From assembly GCA_046349085.1 (NCBI GenBank), contig JAXMDA010000002.1, positions 310,001-374,000 on the forward strand: a DNA stretch of 64,000 nt. The letters are read 5' to 3'. The notes under the pieces are model-generated. The model saw only the letters and a program-made list of their open reading frames with translations, did no database searches and had not been told where the DNA came from. The stretch is from JAJXWB01 sp046349085 (GTDB lineage: Bacteria; Pseudomonadota; Alphaproteobacteria; Rhizobiales; Beijerinckiaceae). This document shows positions 49,598 through 59,034 of the stretch, in pieces (the stretch's first letter is position 1; every line of letters starts with the position of its first letter). Made by a program: the position numbers and the translations under genes.

Positions 49598-50461
49598 TCA
49601 GGCGAGGACGCCGAACCGCCCCGCCCGGAAATCCGCGAAGGCCTGACGGATTTCGTCGTCGCTGTTCATCACGAACGGCCCATAGGCCGCCACCGGCTCC
49701 TCGATCGGCTCGCCCGACAGCAGCAGGATCTTGGCGTCGGCCTCGGCTTCGAGCAGCACGTCGCCGCCGGCGCGCGCCAGCGTGACGAACTGCGCCTTGT
49801 CGGCCGAAACCTCGCCGTTGATCTTCACCGGCCCCGCGAAGACCGCGAGGTTGAGCGTGCGCCCTTCGGGCAGGCTCAGCCGGACGCTGCCGCCCGCCTT
49901 CAGCCGCACGTCCCAGACGTCCATTGGCGTGAAGGTGCGCGCCGGGCCGCGCGCGCCTGCATAGGCGCCGGCGATCACGCGGATCGAGCCCGCGTCGTCG
50001 GGCAGGTCGACGACGGGAATGTCCCTGGCCAGCAGGCTCTGGTAGCCGGGCCTGGCCGACTTGTCCCGCGCCGGCAGGTTCACCCAGAGCTGCGCCATCT
50101 CGAACCGGCCGCCCGACCGGGCGAAGGCCGGCGCGTGAAACTCCTCGTGCACGATGCCGGCCGCGGCCGTCATCCACTGCACGTCGCCCGGCCCGATCTC
50201 GCCGCCAGCGCCGGTGGAATCGCGATGCGCGACGGCGCCGTCGTAGACGATGGTCACCGTCTCGAAGCCGCGATGCGGATGGGCGCCGACGCCGCGCCGC
50301 TTGTCGGTCGGCGGGAACTCGGCGGGGCCGCCGTAGTCGAGCAGCAGGAAGGGGCTGACCGCGTCGCCGTGGCTGTCGGGCGAAAACAGAGAGCGGACGG
50401 GAAATCCGTCGCCGACCCAATGGCCGGAGGGCGGCGGCGTGACGCTGACGATCTTTCTCAT
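49598..50461 (-). CDS. pirin family protein
   Basis: This 287-residue protein has two cupin barrels. The N-terminal one keeps the pirin metal motif: GAHPHRGFETVTIVYDG, then VQWMTAAAGIVHEEFH, with three histidines and a glutamate placed for metal binding. The C-terminal part contains FVTLARAGGDVLLEA. Some pirins have quercetinase activity; others act as iron-dependent cofactors. The ATG at 50461 has GGAG upstream; an extension to 50527 lacks support. Head-to-head with the carbonic-anhydrase gene. Confidence 0.87.
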   Translation of the reverse strand: MRKIVSVTPPPSGHWVGDGFPVRSLFSPDSHGDAVSPFLLLDYGGPAEFPPTDKRRGVGAHPHRGFETVTIVYDGAVAHRDSTGAGGEIGPGDVQWMTAAAGIVHEEFHAPAFARSGGRFEMAQLWVNLPARDKSARPGYQSLLARDIPVVDLPDDAGSIRVIAGAYAGARGPARTFTPMDVWDVRLKAGGSVRLSLPEGRTLNLAVFAGPVKINGEVSADKAQFVTLARAGGDVLLEAEADAKILLLSGEPIEEPVAAYGPFVMNSDDEIRQAFADFRAGRFGVLA

Positions 50462-50635
50462 GTCGGGATGCTCCAGCGGGCGTCCTCGCCCGCGCGTTGG
50501 CGACGATATGGCGATGCAGGGACGCAAGGAGAAGGTCGCCCCATCCGCGTTGCCGCAAGCGGCTATTTGCGGTTTGAACCCGCCGGCCGCCTCGGCTTAA
50601 ATCGAACCGCGAAAGCAGGAGGAAGCGAACAGCCC

Positions 50636-51142
50636 ATGGCGCATATCGGCAAGCACGTGAAACTGAACGATCCGGCCTACGTCCACGAGACGGCCTACAT
50701 CTACGGCAAGGTCCGGCTGGAGAAGGACGTGTCGATCTGGCCCTATGTCGTCATGCGCGCGGAAATGCACGAGATCGTCATCGGCGAGCGCACCAACATC
50801 CAGGATTTCGTCATGGTGCATGTCGGCGGCTCGACGCCGACTATCGTGGGAAAGAACTGCTCGATCACCCATCATGTGACGATCCACGGCTGCACGATCG
50901 GCGACAATTGCCTCATCGGCATCAACGCCACGATCATGGACGGCGCGATCATCGGCAATAATTGCATCGTCGCCGGACATTCCATCGTCACCGAGAACGC
51001 CGTCTTCCCGGATAATTCGATCATCGCGGGCGTGCCGGCCAAGGTGGTGAAGACGCGCGACAACGGCGCGGCGAACGCGGCCAACGCCGAGTGGTATTTC
51101 CGGAACGCGCTGCGCTACGCCAAGGGCGAAGATGTGATGTGA
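50636..51142 (+). CDS. gamma carbonic anhydrase-like protein
   Basis: This 168-residue left-handed beta-helix protein has hexapeptide repeats (I-G-x-N-C, IIGNNCIV) and the zinc ligands expected of gamma carbonic anhydrases: one His in VMVHVGG and two in ITHHVTIHG. It would form a trimer and may catalyse CO2 hydration, although close relatives (YrdA, PaaY) have other or no known activities. An AGGAGG at 50617-50622 lies 13 bases before the ATG, longer than ideal. It ends 16 bp before a convergent gene. Confidence 0.85.
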   Translation: MAHIGKHVKLNDPAYVHETAYIYGKVRLEKDVSIWPYVVMRAEMHEIVIGERTNIQDFVMVHVGGSTPTIVGKNCSITHHVTIHGCTIGDNCLIGINATIMDGAIIGNNCIVAGHSIVTENAVFPDNSIIAGVPAKVVKTRDNGAANAANAEWYFRNALRYAKGEDVM

Positions 51143-51158
51143 GCGACGCCGCGGCGTC

Positions 51159-51863
51159 TCAGAGGGCGCGCATCGGCCCCATGCGCGCCTTCGGCAGATA
51201 GGCTTGCACGAGCTTTGGCCGGCGCGCCAGCGCGGGGCCGAGTCGCAGCAGCGCCTGCGTGAACGAGCCGCCGAAGATCGCGCCGTCGTCCGGCGCATCG
51301 TGCAGATAGGCGAAGCCGAGGTCTTCGCAGATGCGGCACTCGTCGTCGGAATGGGCGACGGCGACCATTTCCCGGAATCGTACGCCGCGCAGCGCCAGCC
51401 TCTCGGCCGCCGCATGGAAACTGTCGGCGAACAGATGGCGTGTCGACATTTCCCGCCATGCGGGGTCGATGCAGAGCCGCACCATGAAGATGTCGTAGAC
51501 GCCGGGTTGCGACAGGTCCTCGCAATCCCGGGGATGAATGTCGAAGGGTTCGAGCAGGCCGGCGAGGGCTCGCTCGAAGGCCAGCGGCTCCAGCGCCGCG
51601 ATCCGCCAATAGGCGACGACATCGTCCGCCGCGTTGGTCAGGGCGCCCCAGCTCTCGGGGTTCGCCTGAAAAACAGGCGCCCATTGAAGCGCCGACCCGA
51701 CATGGCCATGCGCCTCGACCGGATAGAGCCGCCCCTCGAGCTCGAGGATGCGGCGGACGAGACCGATCGGGGAAAGGCCGTAATCGTCCAGATTGGCGAG
51801 ACCGACAGTCGCCAGACCCGGTTCGGATGCTGCAGCCGCGAAATGGTCCGGACTCCATGTCAT
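51159..51863 (-). CDS. GNAT-like protein, tandem paralogue A
   Basis: This 234-residue protein is a close paralogue of the one encoded at 51950-52654. Both share HGHxGS near residue 52, QW-x-PVF, YW-x-IAAL, a CIDPAWR-like strand-helix, AYLHDAPD and LGPxLARR. The strand order and the central VAYWRIAALEP suggest a GNAT-type acyltransferase, but the classical acetyl-CoA loop (Q/RxxGxG/A) is not visible. The start at 51863 gives exactly the paralogue's length. The function is unknown; gene duplication is the firm observation. Confidence 0.68.
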   Translation of the reverse strand: MTWSPDHFAAAASEPGLATVGLANLDDYGLSPIGLVRRILELEGRLYPVEAHGHVGSALQWAPVFQANPESWGALTNAADDVVAYWRIAALEPLAFERALAGLLEPFDIHPRDCEDLSQPGVYDIFMVRLCIDPAWREMSTRHLFADSFHAAAERLALRGVRFREMVAVAHSDDECRICEDLGFAYLHDAPDDGAIFGGSFTQALLRLGPALARRPKLVQAYLPKARMGPMRAL

Positions 51864-51949
51864 GCCCAAGTCTAAGCATGAACTGCGCCAATCGTTAGCG
51901 CCGTTTGTGTCTGCACTGCAAACGCCATGTTTCCGGGCCGGAAAACCCG

Positions 51950-52654
51950 CTACCGGCCGCAGGGGGAACGCTCGCCGGCGTCCACGCCATAGGCCGCCGC
52001 CAGCCGCGGCCGGCGCCGCGCGAGCGAAGGGCCGAGACTGCGGACGACATCGGCGAAGACGCCGCCGTGGCAAGCCCCGTGGTCCGGCGCGTCATGCAGA
52101 TAGGCGAGGCCGAAGGCTTCGCACAGCCGGGAGCCTTCCTCGGAATGCGCGGTGGCCGCTATTTGCTCGAATGTCACGCCGCGCGCGGCGAGGACTTCGA
52201 CAACTTCGAAAAACGAATCGATCAATTGCCAGCGCGTTCGCAGGTCGCGCCAGGCAGGGTCGATGCAGATCGACACGAAGTAGAGATCGCGCGCCCCGGG
52301 AGCGGAGAGGCTGCGATAGTCGTCGCAGCCGAGGTCGCCGGGATGCAGCCGGCCCGCGCGCGCCTGCGCGAACCTTTCGGGGGCCAGCGCAGCGATCTGC
52401 CAATAGGCGACGATGTCGCCCGTCTCGGTGGCGAGAACGCGCCACGTCTCGGGATTCGCCGCGAATACCGGGGTCCATTGCGCGGTGGACCCGATATGCC
52501 CGTGGCTCTCGATCGCATACACGCGATGGTCGAGCGCAATGATGCGCTGGACGAGCGTCTTCAGCTCGATCCCGAGCGATTGAATCTCGGCGGCGCCGAT
52601 TGTCTTGAGCGCGGGCGCCGGCGAGGGGACGGCGTTATTCTTACGGGTCCGCAT
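51950..52654 (-). CDS. GNAT-like protein, tandem paralogue B
   Basis: This 234-residue protein lies 86 bp upstream of paralogue A on the same strand and shares at least six conserved blocks with it, including HGHIGSTAQWTPVFAANPE and FGLAYLHDAPDHGACHGG. It begins with a basic segment (MRTRKNNAVPSP). The ATG at 52654 gives equal length to its partner; an upstream GTG/ATG to 52678 is possible. The fold is probably GNAT-like. No substrate clue is visible nearby. It is divergent from aspS. Confidence 0.68.
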   Translation of the reverse strand: MRTRKNNAVPSPAPALKTIGAAEIQSLGIELKTLVQRIIALDHRVYAIESHGHIGSTAQWTPVFAANPETWRVLATETGDIVAYWQIAALAPERFAQARAGRLHPGDLGCDDYRSLSAPGARDLYFVSICIDPAWRDLRTRWQLIDSFFEVVEVLAARGVTFEQIAATAHSEEGSRLCEAFGLAYLHDAPDHGACHGGVFADVVRSLGPSLARRRPRLAAAYGVDAGERSPCGR

Positions 52655-52810
52655 TCTCGCGATGGATAGGCGCAACAATCCCCGGCCGCCAGACGCCTAT
52701 TTGTCTGGCGTGTGGCTGGGGCGGCGGGCCGGTCGCGCCGACCGCCCTTGCATCCCGCCCCCCTCGCGCGTAATCCCTGCCGCGACAAATTTCTCCCGCA
52801 AGGCAGGCCC

Positions 52811-54634
52811 ATGCACCGCTATCGTTCCCACACCTGCGGCGATCTTCGCGCCGGCGACGCCGGACAGGTTGCGCGTCTTTCGGGCTGGTGCCACCGCATC
52901 CGGGACCACGGCGGCGTGCTGTTCATCGATCTGCGCGACCATTACGGCGTCACGCAATGTGTGGCGGACCCGGATTCGCCCGCGTTCAAGCTGGTCGAGA
53001 GCTTCCGCTCGGAATGGGTCGTGCGCCTCGACGGCAAGGTTCGCATCCGCCCGGAGGGCACCGAGAACGCCGACATGCCGACCGGCGCCGTCGAGCTTTA
53101 CATCACCGAGGCCGAGGTGCTCGGGCCGGCGGCCGAACTGCCGCTGAACGTGTTCGGCGACCAGCCCTATCCGGAAGAAACGCGCCTCAAGTACCGCTTC
53201 CTCGACCTGCGCAAGGAAAAGCTGCACAGGAACATCATGCTGCGCGGCGCGGTGATCGACAGCTTGCGCCGGCGCATGAAGGAGGGCGGCTTCAACGAGT
53301 TCCAGACGCCGATCCTGACCGCCTCGAGCCCGGAAGGCGCGCGCGACTTCCTCGTGCCGTCCCGTATCCATCCCGGCAAGTTCTACGCGCTGCCGCAGGC
53401 GCCGCAGCAGTACAAGCAGCTCCTGATGATGGCGGGCTTCGACCGCTACTTCCAGATCGCGCCGTGCTTCCGCGACGAAGACCCGCGCGCCGACCGCCTG
53501 CCGGGCGAATTCTACCAGCTCGACATCGAGATGAGCTTCGTCGAGCAGGAGGACGTGTTTGCCGCGATGGAGCCCGTCATGCGCGGCGTGTTCGCGGAAT
53601 TCGCCGGCGACGACAAGGTGACGCCGAGCCCGTGGGCGCGCATCCCTTACGCGGAATCCATGCGCAAATACGGCTCCGACAAGCCGGACCTGCGCAACCC
53701 GCTCGTCATGCAGGACGTATCCGAGCATTTCCGTGGGTCGAACTTCAAGGTTTTCGCGCGCCTGCTCGAGCAGCCGAAGAACCAGGTCTGGGCGATCCCG
53801 GCGCCATCAGGCGGCCAGCGCACCTTCGCCGACCGCATGAATAGCTGGGCGCAGAGCGAGGGCCAGCCGGGCCTCGGCTACATCCTGTTCTTCGATCGCG
53901 CCAGGGACGAGACGGTGCAGAAGGAGCAGCCCGGCGCGACCGGCGTCGGCGCGCGCGGCCCGCTGGCCAACAACATCGGTCCCGAGCGCGCGGAAGCGAT
54001 CCGCGCGCAGCTTGGCCTGACCGCCGGCGACGCAGCCTTCTTTGTCGCCGGCGACCCCGACGTCTTCGTGAAATTCGCGGGCGCCGCGCGGACCAGGCTC
54101 GGTCAGGAACTCAAACTGATCGACGAGGATCGGTTCGAATTCTGCTGGGTCGTCGACTTCCCGATGTACGAGTGGAACGAGGAGGACAAGAAGGTCGACT
54201 TCTCGCACAACCCGTTCTCCATGCCCCAGGGCGGCCTCGATGCGCTGAACGGGCAGGACCCGCTGACCATCAAGGCCTTCCAGTACGACGTCGCCTGCAA
54301 CGGCTACGAGCTGGCCTCCGGCGGCATCCGCAACCACAAGCCGGAAGCCATGGTGAAGGCCTTCGAGATCGCCGGCTACGGGCGGGAGACGGTGGAGGAG
54401 CGGTTCGGCGGCATGTTCCGCGCCTTCCACTACGGGGCGCCGCCGCACGGCGGCATGGCGGCGGGCGTCGACCGCATCATCATGCTGCTCGCGCGCGAGC
54501 AGAACCTGCGCGAGGTCGCGCTGTTCCCGATGAACCAGCGCGCCGAGGACCTGCTGATGGGCGCGCCCTCCGACGCCTCGATGAAGCAGTTGCGCGAGCT
54601 GCACATCCGCCTGAACCTGCCGGAAAAGGCCTGA
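52811..54634 (+). CDS. aspS: aspartyl-tRNA synthetase (bacterial type)
   Basis: This 607-residue class II synthetase has an N-terminal OB-fold anticodon domain (residues about 1-110), the catalytic core with FRDEDPRADRLPGEF (motif 2), a GAD insertion domain (about 280-420), and motif 3 GMAAGVDRIIMLL. It charges tRNA-Asp; alphaproteobacterial enzymes of this type are often non-discriminating and also make Asp-tRNA-Asn, which cannot be decided from this window. The ATG at 52811 has GGCAGG upstream. Confidence 0.96.
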   Translation: MHRYRSHTCGDLRAGDAGQVARLSGWCHRIRDHGGVLFIDLRDHYGVTQCVADPDSPAFKLVESFRSEWVVRLDGKVRIRPEGTENADMPTGAVELYITEAEVLGPAAELPLNVFGDQPYPEETRLKYRFLDLRKEKLHRNIMLRGAVIDSLRRRMKEGGFNEFQTPILTASSPEGARDFLVPSRIHPGKFYALPQAPQQYKQLLMMAGFDRYFQIAPCFRDEDPRADRLPGEFYQLDIEMSFVEQEDVFAAMEPVMRGVFAEFAGDDKVTPSPWARIPYAESMRKYGSDKPDLRNPLVMQDVSEHFRGSNFKVFARLLEQPKNQVWAIPAPSGGQRTFADRMNSWAQSEGQPGLGYILFFDRARDETVQKEQPGATGVGARGPLANNIGPERAEAIRAQLGLTAGDAAFFVAGDPDVFVKFAGAARTRLGQELKLIDEDRFEFCWVVDFPMYEWNEEDKKVDFSHNPFSMPQGGLDALNGQDPLTIKAFQYDVACNGYELASGGIRNHKPEAMVKAFEIAGYGRETVEERFGGMFRAFHYGAPPHGGMAAGVDRIIMLLAREQNLREVALFPMNQRAEDLLMGAPSDASMKQLRELHIRLNLPEKA

Positions 54635-54644
54635 CGCACACTGT

Positions 54645-54666
54645 CATCCCCGCGAAAGCGGGGATG
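54645..54666. repeat. short REP-like hairpin / possible terminator
   Basis: A perfect 9-bp stem (CATCCCCGC and GCGGGGATG) closed by a GAAA tetraloop lies between the convergent aspS and glycine-zipper genes. GTCATCCCCGCGAAAGCGGGGATGC-type units are dispersed in many proteobacteria. It may terminate both transcripts. Confidence 0.65.
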
Positions 54667-54688
54667 CAGCGGCCGCGCCTGCCGGGGC

Positions 54689-54997
54689 TCAGTAGCAGTA
54701 GCGCGCCGAAACCATGCGGTAGCGGCCCCGGCCGACGCGGGCGTAGCAGCCGGTGTCGTAATAGTAATAGCGGCCGCGCCGCTCGGCCTGCTGGCCGATA
54801 ATCGCCCCCGTCGCCCCGCCGATAATGCCGCCGGCGATGGCCGCGCCCGCGCTGCCGCCGACCGCGCCGCCGATGGCCGCGCCTGCGCCAGCGCCGATCA
54901 GGCCGCCGATCAGGCCGCCCTGCTGCGCGGAGGCCGTTTCCACGGGCGCGATGCTGACGAGCGCGAGAAGCGCGGCGGTTCCGATCACATGCTTCAT
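54689..54997 (-). CDS. glycine-zipper envelope protein
   Basis: This 102-residue protein has a Sec signal peptide (MKHVIGTAALLALVSI, cleavage probably after ASA near residue 24), then a long glycine-zipper helix (GGLIGGLIGAGAGAAIGGAV and on to about residue 66), and a C-terminal segment rich in Tyr and Arg with two cysteines (YYYYDTGCYARVGRGRY). Such proteins insert into or cross the outer membrane or cell envelope. The function is unknown. It converges on aspS. Confidence 0.82.
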   Translation of the reverse strand: MKHVIGTAALLALVSIAPVETASAQQGGLIGGLIGAGAGAAIGGAVGGSAGAAIAGGIIGGATGAIIGQQAERRGRYYYYDTGCYARVGRGRYRMVSARYCY

Positions 54998-55113
54998 TGA
55001 TTGACCTCGATGGCTTTGCGGACGGTTCGGCCGCCCCGATTGACGGATCGCGGCGCAGGCTAGCCCAGAGCGAACCCCTTGACCAGAACGCGCTTCGCCG
55101 CGCCGCGCTTCAG

Positions 55114-56829
55114 CTAGCGCGCCTTTGCGTCAATCTTCAGGCGGTCGGCCAGCGAGCCCATCTGCGCGGCCATTGAAAGGTCGACCAGGCCAAGCCCGTC
55201 GGGGGCGTAAGCGTGCAGCTCGAGGTCGGGCGCGCCCCTGGCGAAGGCCGAGACGGCGCCGACGACCGCTTCCACCTTCGGATTGGCGTTGGGCTGCACG
55301 GAGAAGAGGGCGCGCGTCATGGTCGCGCCCATGGTCGCGAATTCGCCGCGGATCTGCGCCTCGGTCTTGCGTTCGTCCTTGGCGCGCGCATTGGCGTAGC
55401 GTCCGAGCAGGCCACGGTCGGTCAGGCCGATATCGACGCGCCAGAAGGTGATGGCGGGCAGGGCAAGCTGCGCCGACTGCATGTCGCCCGAAAAAATGGC
55501 GGACGGGACGCGCGACATCATGAGGGAAACCCGCGCCGCGCCCATGCCGGCGCCGTCGGCCTCCAGCCGGTCGATCGACAATTCGCCTTTCTGCGCGTCG
55601 AATTTGGCTTCGAGCGCGCCCGACAGGTCGATCTTGTCGTAGCCGAGCGCCGCCAGAAGCGCGCCGCGCGCCGCGCCTGCGCCGGAGAGCGACACGACGG
55701 CGCGCTCCAGCCGCGCGGTCAGCTTCGTCGGCGCGACCTCCATCCAGTCGCGCGCCTCGATCACCGCGCGTCCCAGCGAGACTGGGCCGTCCGGCATAGC
55801 CATGGCGAGGCCGGCGATCTCCAGGCGGTCGAACTGCGGCGCGGCTGGCCTGGGATCGGCGGAAGCCGCCGCCGCGAGCGGCGCCCTGACGTCGAGACCC
55901 GAAATCTCGATGCGCTCAGCGTCGAGTCTCGCGTCGTCCTTGCCCGCGCCGACTCCTTCGAGAACAAAGCCGCCGATCCGCCCGTCGATCAGGCGCGACA
56001 GGCCGATCCGCTTGAAGCTGACGGTCTCGGATGTGGCCCTGTCGGCGCCGGGCGTCGTCATGACGATGTCGCGCATGTCGAGCGCGCCGACGTCAAGGCT
56101 CGTGAGCAAGTCGCCCGCCATGGCGGCGAGCGCGCGGCGCGCGGCCGGGCTCGGTTCGGGGCCGCCGGGCCGCGGCGCGGCTTCCGCGAGCCCCGCCAGC
56201 GGCGCGGCCAGAGGACGGCCGCCGAAATCTTGCCCATCGATGGCGCCGACGGACAGCCTGCCGCCGCCGTCGATCTCGATCTCGACGCCCGCTATCGACA
56301 TTTTGCGCGTCGTGATCTTCTTCGTCTCGCCCGGGTCGGCGCGCGCGGCGCTGGTCATCCGCAGCAGCGCCGGGAAGTCGACGCCTTCGCCGCGGATCGC
56401 GCCGAGCTTGCCGCGATTGGCGACGCCCGCGCGCCGCGCCTTTATTTCCGCGCCCGCGATCTCCACCGTTTCGGCGACGCCTTTCACGACCTTCGACATC
56501 GCCACGTCGCGATAGATCGCTGTCTGTTCGTAGTCGCCGGCGCGGGACTCGGCGATGAGTTCGGGGATGACGATGCGCGCGGCCTCGAGTTGCGCGGATT
56601 TCTCCTCGCCGGAGCCGGGCGTTGCGGGCGACAGCAGTTTTTGCGCGGCGTCCTTCGTGAGGGGCGAGCCGAAAATCTCGATCCGCTTGGCCCTGTAAGA
56701 GCCGAAAGGCGCGGCGACCGACACGTCGTCAAGCTGGAAATCCTCGGCGCGCGCCGGCGCGCCGGCGAGCAGGCCGGCGAGGGCGACAACGAGCGCGCGC
56801 AGGGGCGCCGGGCGCAGGAAAATCCTCAT
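55114..56829 (-). CDS. exported protein of unknown function
   Basis: This 571-residue protein has a signal peptide (MRIFLRPAPLRALVVAL, cleavage after ARA near residue 28) and then a long beta-rich region with repeating lines such as ARIVIPELI, FKRIGLSRLIDGR, and DRLEIAGLAMAMPDG, an AsmA-like or translocation-module-like appearance, though no family is certain. The ATG overlaps the kinase stop by four bases (ATGA), so it is translationally coupled to a PfkB kinase. An extension to 56955 would lie within that kinase gene. Function unknown. Confidence 0.7.
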   Translation of the reverse strand: MRIFLRPAPLRALVVALAGLLAGAPARAEDFQLDDVSVAAPFGSYRAKRIEIFGSPLTKDAAQKLLSPATPGSGEEKSAQLEAARIVIPELIAESRAGDYEQTAIYRDVAMSKVVKGVAETVEIAGAEIKARRAGVANRGKLGAIRGEGVDFPALLRMTSAARADPGETKKITTRKMSIAGVEIEIDGGGRLSVGAIDGQDFGGRPLAAPLAGLAEAAPRPGGPEPSPAARRALAAMAGDLLTSLDVGALDMRDIVMTTPGADRATSETVSFKRIGLSRLIDGRIGGFVLEGVGAGKDDARLDAERIEISGLDVRAPLAAAASADPRPAAPQFDRLEIAGLAMAMPDGPVSLGRAVIEARDWMEVAPTKLTARLERAVVSLSGAGAARGALLAALGYDKIDLSGALEAKFDAQKGELSIDRLEADGAGMGAARVSLMMSRVPSAIFSGDMQSAQLALPAITFWRVDIGLTDRGLLGRYANARAKDERKTEAQIRGEFATMGATMTRALFSVQPNANPKVEAVVGAVSAFARGAPDLELHAYAPDGLGLVDLSMAAQMGSLADRLKIDAKAR

Positions 56830-57719
56830 CCGGCCAGCGGATAGTCCGATTGCAACTTTTCGATGTCGGCCTGCGTCGGCAATCCCGCCTCGTTGCCGAG
56901 ATGCTGGATCTTGTGAGCGGAAGCGGCGCGCGCGAACCGGAAATGCTCGCTCCACGGCGCTTTCGGCCGCTCGACATAGGAGGCGATATAGGCGCCGTGG
57001 AAAATGTCGCCGGCGCCCGAGGTGTCGATCACCTTTTCACGCGGAACGGGGAGGGATTTCATACGGGAAACTGCGCCTGTTTCGTCGTACCACAGCATCC
57101 CGCGCTCGCCGCTGGTGACGCCGCCGATCTTGCAGCCGCGCGATTTCAGGTAGTCGAGCATCCCTTCCTCGGTCAGCTCCATCTGCTCGCAGAGACGCTC
57201 GGCGACCACCGCGACGTCGATATAGCCCAGCAATTCCTCGGTATTGGCGCGCAGGCCGCCGCCGTCGAGCGAGGTCAGCACGCCCTTTTCGCGCGCCAGC
57301 TTCGCGTAGTGCAGGGCGGCGTCGCTCATGTGCCCGTCGAGATGCAGCGCCTCGACGCCGGAAATGTCGAGGCGCGGAAAATCCTCAAGATAGCTCTCGT
57401 CGCGCGCGCGCAGGATCGCGCGCTTGCCGTCCTTGGGCAGGATGAAGGACAGCGAGGAGCGCCGCACTTTGCGCGGATGCAGCCGCACCCGGTAGGTCGC
57501 CGCCATATGCGTGAACATGTGGCCTAGCCAGTCGTCGGCGACCGGCGCGATCAGGTCGGCCTTGCCGTTGAGCCGGGCGCAGGCGAAGGCGGCGGATACG
57601 GCGTTGCCGCCGAAGGAGACCGCGTAGTCGCGCGCCACCGCCTTGTCGTCGCCGACGGGCATGAAGTCGGTGGCCATGGTGACGTCGATGTAGGTGTGTC
57701 CGATGAAAAGCGCGCTCAT
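56826..57719 (-). CDS. PfkB-family sugar kinase
   Basis: This 297-residue ribokinase-family protein has the first signature GGNAVSAAFACARLNG and the second DTSGAGDIFHGAYIASY with the catalytic aspartate. It phosphorylates a sugar or nucleoside-like alcohol; members of this length with FIGHTYIDVT at the start are of unknown specificity. It is coupled by a 4-base overlap to the exported protein downstream and separated by 97 bp from alr upstream. Confidence 0.86.
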   Translation of the reverse strand: MSALFIGHTYIDVTMATDFMPVGDDKAVARDYAVSFGGNAVSAAFACARLNGKADLIAPVADDWLGHMFTHMAATYRVRLHPRKVRRSSLSFILPKDGKRAILRARDESYLEDFPRLDISGVEALHLDGHMSDAALHYAKLAREKGVLTSLDGGGLRANTEELLGYIDVAVVAERLCEQMELTEEGMLDYLKSRGCKIGGVTSGERGMLWYDETGAVSRMKSLPVPREKVIDTSGAGDIFHGAYIASYVERPKAPWSEHFRFARAASAHKIQHLGNEAGLPTQADIEKLQSDYPLAG

Positions 57720-57816
57720 GCGTCCCCGTTCTTGCGCGTTGAAAACCGTCTACGCGCCTCGCATGGACCGGACCATGTTCGCTGCGCGATGACAAGCGCG
57801 GGCGCGCAAGCCTTTT

Positions 57817-58911
57817 TCAGTCCCTGTAGCTCCGCCTGTAGCGGCGCCCGAGGCTGGTCAGGATCTCGTAGCCTATCGTGCCGGCGCGTTCGCCGAATTC
57901 GTCGACTCCGATCGTGGCGCCGAGAAGCTCGACCGGCGCCCCCCGTGTGACGGCGTCCTCGGGCGCGTCGGTCGCGTCGATGCAGATCAGGTCCATCGAC
58001 ACGCGCCCGGCGATCGGGCAGCGCGCGCCCGCGATCGCGACGTCCGGGCCGGGCTTTCCGTCCACGCCCATGGCGCTCCGCGGCACGCCGTCGGCATAGC
58101 CGACCGGAATGACAGCGAGCAGCGTCCGACGCTTCGCCGTCCACTGGCCATTGTAGCCGACCCGCGCCCCGGTCTCGACCCGGCGGGTCTGGAGCACGGG
58201 CGCCTCGAGGCTCACGACCGCCCGCATCGGGTTCGGGCGACCGGGCGTCGGATTGCCGCCGTAGAGCGCATAGCCAGGCCGCGCAATGTCGAGCCAAGGG
58301 TGAGACGGAAGGAAAAGTCCTGAGGAATTGCAGAGAGATGCGGGAATATTCGGAAGCATCGCGCGAACGTGCGCGAAGCGTTCGATCTGGCTCGGATTGT
58401 CGGGAGAGGCCAAGTCTTCGGACGAGGCGAAATGGCTCATGACGAGGTCCGGCGCCCGCCCGAGCGCCGCCAGCGCCATCGCGGCGTCGTCGACGGCAAG
58501 GCCCAGCCGGTTCATGCCGGTGTCGAAATGCAGCGCCGCCGGGCCGCCGCCGCCGGCCGCCCATTCCGCAATCTCGGCCAGCGATCCGAGCGCGGGGCGC
58601 AAACCGGCCTGCCGCATTTCGGCGCCGGCGCCCGGCAGGAGGCCGTCGAGCACGTAGATCGTCGCCTCGGCCGTCGCGGCGCGGGCGCGAAGCCCCTCGG
58701 AGAGGCGCGCGACGAAGAAGGTCCGGCATCCCTCGGCCAGCAGCGCGCCGACGACGCGCTCCAGCCCGCAGCCGTATCCGTCCGCCTTGACCACGGCGGC
58801 GCATTCGGCCGGCGCGACCATGTCCGCGAGCTTGCGCCAGTTCCGGCGCAGGGCGGCGAGGTCGATGGTCAGGGTGGCGGTCATCGCCGTTGCCGTCATC
58901 GCCAGGAGCAT
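57817..58911 (-). CDS. alr: alanine racemase
   Basis: This 364-residue PLP enzyme interconverts L- and D-alanine for peptidoglycan. The cofactor lysine is in VVKADGYGCG, and the second catalytic tyrosine is in RVGYNGQWTAKR. The three in-frame ATGs at 58911, 58899 and 58884 cannot be ranked by a ribosome site; the last begins the domain most tightly (MTATLTIDLAALRRNW). It lies downstream of dnaB, with a repeat element between. This order is conserved in Rhizobiales. Confidence 0.92.
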   Translation of the reverse strand: MLLAMTATAMTATLTIDLAALRRNWRKLADMVAPAECAAVVKADGYGCGLERVVGALLAEGCRTFFVARLSEGLRARAATAEATIYVLDGLLPGAGAEMRQAGLRPALGSLAEIAEWAAGGGGPAALHFDTGMNRLGLAVDDAAMALAALGRAPDLVMSHFASSEDLASPDNPSQIERFAHVRAMLPNIPASLCNSSGLFLPSHPWLDIARPGYALYGGNPTPGRPNPMRAVVSLEAPVLQTRRVETGARVGYNGQWTAKRRTLLAVIPVGYADGVPRSAMGVDGKPGPDVAIAGARCPIAGRVSMDLICIDATDAPEDAVTRGAPVELLGATIGVDEFGERAGTIGYEILTSLGRRYRRSYRD

Positions 58912-58950
58912 GACGCGAAGTCGGACATATCCGGCTTCGTATTATGCGAC

Positions 58951-59019
58951 GTGGCGATCCATCCCCGACTCTTTCGGCGTCCGGTGGATGGATTGCTTCG
59001 CTTCGCTCGCAATGACGGA
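58951..59019. repeat. dispersed palindromic repeat, GCTTCGCTTCGCTCGCAATG family
   Basis: An inverted repeat ATCCATCC (58957-58964) and GGATGGAT (58986-58993) is followed by GATTGCTTCGCTTCGCTCGC, the repeat unit often seen in Rhizobiales as CGTCATTGCGAGCGAAGCGAAG on the other strand. It lies between dnaB and alr. Confidence 0.7.
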
Positions 59020-59034
59020 TGCATTGGAGCCATC

